Shown: positions 13,546-15,850 of the stretch, piece after piece
Layout of the letters: the number at the start of each line of letters is the position of its first letter
How positions within the stretch are numbered: the first letter of the stretch is position 1
Assembly: GCA_934654515.1 (NCBI GenBank)
Contig: CAKUGA010000029.1
Location: 1-15,850, forward strand
DNA length: 15,850 bases
Direction of reading: 5' to 3'
DNA from: an uncultured Collinsella sp.
Lineage (GTDB): Bacteria > Actinomycetota > Coriobacteriia > Coriobacteriales > Coriobacteriaceae
Notes under the pieces: generated by a model
Databases searched by the model: none
What the model was told of the DNA's origin: nothing
What the model saw: only the letters and a program-made list of their open reading frames with translations
Program-made: the position numbers and the translations under genes

Positions 13546-14508
13546 CTACTCGTGGATGCGGGTACCGGAGAGGCCGGCCATGGTCTCGGCGGCCTTGTCC
13601 AGGGCGCCGATGATGCAGGTGCGGCCCTTGCGGGAACGGGCGAACTTGATGGCAGCGCGGACCTTGGGCTCCATGGAACCCTTGCCGAACTGGCCCTCGT
13701 CGGCCAGGCGCTCGGCCTCGTCGGCGGTGAGGTCCTCGAGCTCCTCCTGGTTGGGCTTGCCAAAGTTGATGGCGACATGCTCAACGGCGGTCAGCAGGAA
13801 CAGAACGTCGGCGTCGCAGTCCTCGGCCAGCAGCTCGCCGCCCAGGTCCTTGTCGATGACGGCGGGAACGCCCTTGTAGCAGCCCTTGTTCTCGTAGTCG
13901 CGGACGACGGGGATGCCGCCGCCACCGCAGGCGATGACGATGAACTCGTTGTCGAGCAGGTTGAGGATGGAGTCAGCCTCGACGATCTTCTTGGGATCGG
14001 GGGAAGCGACGACGCGACGCCAGCCGCGGCCGGAATCCTCGACGAAGACCTTGGAGGGATCCTCGGCCATGAACTCCTTGGCCTGCTCCTCGGTGTAGAA
14101 GGGGCCGATCGGCTTGGTCGGGTTCTTGAACGCGGGATCATCCGGATCGCACTCGATCTGGGTGACGACGGTGGCGGCGTGCCAACGCTTATAGCGCTTG
14201 TGCATCTCGCGGCCGATGCCCTGCTGCAGGTGATAACCAATGTAGCCCTGGGACATGGCGCCGCACTCGGGCAGCGGCATCTCGGGGGTACCGATGGCAT
14301 CGTGGGCAGCGGCGAAGGCGTTCTGGATCATGCCGACCTGCGGGCCGTTGCCGTGGGTGATGATGATCTCGTTGCCCTGCTCGATGAGACCGAGGAGAGC
14401 GTGGGCGGTGTTGCTCACGGCCTCGATCTGCTCGACGGGGTTGTTGCCGAGGGCGTTGCCGCCAAGGGCGACGACAATACGATCGGGCTTGCCAAGAGGC
14501 TTAGACAT
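13546..14508 (-). CDS. arcC: Carbamate kinase
   Basis: A 320-residue cytoplasmic enzyme of the amino acid kinase fold that makes ATP and carbamate from carbamoyl phosphate and ADP, the last step of the arginine deiminase and related fermentations. Family motifs are complete: ALGGNALG near the N-terminus, THGNGPQVG (51-59), MPLPECGAMSQGYIGYHLQQ, the DSGRGWRRVV stretch, IACGGGGIPV, VIDKDLGGELLA and the closing GT-x-I near the end. The length is normal. The start at 14508 has AAAGGA about 9 bases upstream; an open frame to 14544 adds twelve unrelated residues. It appears monocistronic, with its own terminator and a long upstream region. No arcA or arcB is in the window, so the source of carbamoyl phosphate is not shown. 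Codon use is strongly biased toward C-ending and AAG codons, suggesting high expression. Confidence 0.96.
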   Translation of the reverse strand: MSKPLGKPDRIVVALGGNALGNNPVEQIEAVSNTAHALLGLIEQGNEIIITHGNGPQVGMIQNAFAAAHDAIGTPEMPLPECGAMSQGYIGYHLQQGIGREMHKRYKRWHAATVVTQIECDPDDPAFKNPTKPIGPFYTEEQAKEFMAEDPSKVFVEDSGRGWRRVVASPDPKKIVEADSILNLLDNEFIVIACGGGGIPVVRDYENKGCYKGVPAVIDKDLGGELLAEDCDADVLFLLTAVEHVAINFGKPNQEELEDLTADEAERLADEGQFGKGSMEPKVRAAIKFARSRKGRTCIIGALDKAAETMAGLSGTRIHE

Positions 14509-14544
14509 TGCTGGAATCCTTTCTGTAAAAGGCCTACAACCCAT

Positions 14545-14580
14545 TAATAACCCGCGTCCGTGCGATACGCGAGTTTATTA
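14545..14580 (-). promoter_or_regulatory. Leader hairpin upstream of arcC
   Basis: An inverted repeat (14545-14557 with 14567-14580) pairs TAATAA and CGCGT segments, with one bulged A, one G·U and a 9-nt loop. It lies about 37-72 bases before the arcC ATG. A TATAAA at 14590-14595 on the minus strand could be a -10 box just upstream, which would put the hairpin at the start of the mRNA. Confidence 0.4.
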
Positions 14581-14880
14581 AGGTTTATATTCTCTTTATC
14601 GCTCATTTTATTCATTTTGAAAATAGCGGAACGGTGAACGGTCGTTTTTATCCGCTCAGCGTACAGAACCCCAGCTCAGACATATCTACGCCATTTACGT
14701 GCAACTTTATTTAAATGCAGCGAGGATTATGTCGGATTATGCAAACTACATCTCTGCTAAACACAAAACGGACAGCGCAATATCTTACTCGCACTATACG
14801 AGATTCTATGCACTTATAAGTTGAGTATGCACCCCTGCAAAAACAAGCGGCTTTTCATCCATCAAAAGGAATAACCAAGA
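14581..14880. other. AT-rich gene-free stretch with short repeats
   Basis: The base composition drops clearly below that of the flanking genes and no coding frame is convincing. Visible elements are two direct copies of GGATTATG at 14724-14731 and 14734-14741 (10-bp period), a perfect palindrome ACTTATAAGT at 14812-14821, and two copies of TATGCAC at 14807-14813 and 14826-14832 flanking it. This could be a long regulatory region for arcC or remains of lost DNA. Confidence 0.4.
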
Positions 14881-14887
14881 AGTCCTC

Positions 14888-14994
14888 GCCGCGCGTTTCG
14901 CGGCAAAGGGACAGAAGGCAGCAACGACCAAGTCCCCCTCTATACCCAAAGTGGCGCGCCTTTCGCGGCAAAGCCGCGAAACAGCGAAGGGGAC
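14888..14994. repeat. REP-like nested hairpin cluster
   Basis: Two related motifs, TTTCGCGGCAAAG (beginning near 14896 and 14961), occur in direct orientation. The first forms GCCGCG/CGCGGC (14888-14904). The second forms a perfect 9-bp hairpin, TTTCGCGGC-AAA-GCCGCGAAA (14961-14981). It is enclosed in a GTCCCC/GGGGAC pair (14932-14937 with 14989-14994). Compact GC-rich palindromes bounded by GTCCCC resemble REP units; no mobilising gene is present here. Confidence 0.5.
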
Positions 14995-15052
14995 GGAATG
15001 CCCGACCAACCACGTCCTTCATTCAGCCCCACAATCCGAGGACGTAGTCGTA

Positions 15053-15177
15053 GCAGGATCTGAGGGCTAACCTTCGCGGACACTCCGCAGGACGAAAGAA
15101 CCCCCGCCGCACGTAGTGCGCAGCGGGGGTTCTTTCATGTCCGAGGACGTCCGCGAAGGTTAGCCCTCAGATCCTGC
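15053..15177. repeat. Compound inverted repeat enclosing the nifJ terminator
   Basis: A perfect 29-bp inverted repeat (15053-15081 with 15149-15177), carrying TGAGGGCTAACCTTCGCGG, surrounds an inner terminator hairpin at 15094-15136. The 11-base sequence TCCGAGGACGT occurs as a direct repeat at 15035-15045 and 15140-15150, once outside and once inside the structure. The right arm ends 10 bases from the nifJ stop. Confidence 0.85.
15094..15136 (-). terminator. Terminator of nifJ
   Basis: A 14-bp perfect stem (15094-15107 with 15123-15136) continues into a 5-bp CGCAC/GTGCG stem after a two-base bulge, with loop GTA. The minus-strand 3' arm ends GGTTCTTTCG, a modest U-rich tract. It lies 52 bases after the nifJ stop and would also stop transcripts entering from the left. 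Confidence 0.75.
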
Positions 15178-15187
15178 GGTGAGAGAC

Positions 15188-15850
<663 letters not shown>

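Noticed and set aside
13552..14547. A 331-codon plus-strand open frame antisense to arcC
   Set aside because: The minus strand holds every carbamate kinase motif; the plus frame is a codon-bias shadow.
14806..15009. A 67-codon minus-strand open frame in the arcC-nifJ gap
   Set aside because: It is mainly built from the REP-like hairpins, lacks a ribosome-binding site and shows no recognisable domain.

Overview
The window looks like chromosomal DNA of a high-GC, anaerobic, gut-type actinobacterium of the class Coriobacteriia, most likely Collinsella or a close relative. This is inferred from the GC-rich codon use, Shine-Dalgarno starts, compact gene spacing, the pyruvate:ferredoxin oxidoreductase and carbamate kinase of a fermentative anaerobe, and paired LytS/LytTR sensory systems. 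No 16S rRNA, tRNA or other taxonomic marker is present, so the genus is a guess from protein character. Every gene but one lies on the minus strand.

Layout, left to right. 1-255: no convincing gene, with hairpins at both ends. 256-723: YfcE-type metallophosphoesterase. 822-4138: an operon read right to left as GT2 glycosyltransferase, LytS-type sensor kinase (ATGA overlap with the glycosyltransferase), then LytTR response regulator, closed by a strong terminator. 4310-5569: UMF1-type MFS transporter. 5671-6615: zinc-dependent phospholipase C-like protein without a signal peptide. 6708-8867: a second LytS/LytTR pair, paralogous to the first. 8980-11840: imidazolonepropionase-like amidohydrolase and an APC-family amino acid permease, both with the codon use of highly expressed genes. 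12196-13197: a membrane-anchored C39-like cysteine peptidase, the only plus-strand gene, divergent from the permease. 13194-13439: a composite inverted-repeat element. 13546-14508: carbamate kinase (arcC). 14509-15187: a gene-free stretch made of an AT-rich half and a hairpin-rich, REP-like half, ending in a 125-bp compound inverted repeat. 15188-15850: the C-terminal 220 codons of nifJ, cut by the window edge.

How the parts may fit together. The permease and amidohydrolase probably import and hydrolyse an amino-acid-derived or peptide-like compound. The LytS/LytTR pair immediately downstream, and its paralogue about 5 kb further on, belong to the superfamily that includes the nutrient-sensing, transporter-controlling BtsSR and YpdAB systems, so control of the neighbouring transporters is a reasonable but unproven hypothesis. 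NifJ (pyruvate to acetyl-CoA) and ArcC (ATP from carbamoyl phosphate) are fermentative energy genes. The parts that standard gene annotation does not explain are the repeat element behind the C39 gene, the 29-bp perfect inverted repeat enclosing the nifJ terminator, and several hairpins lying directly in front of ribosome-binding sites.
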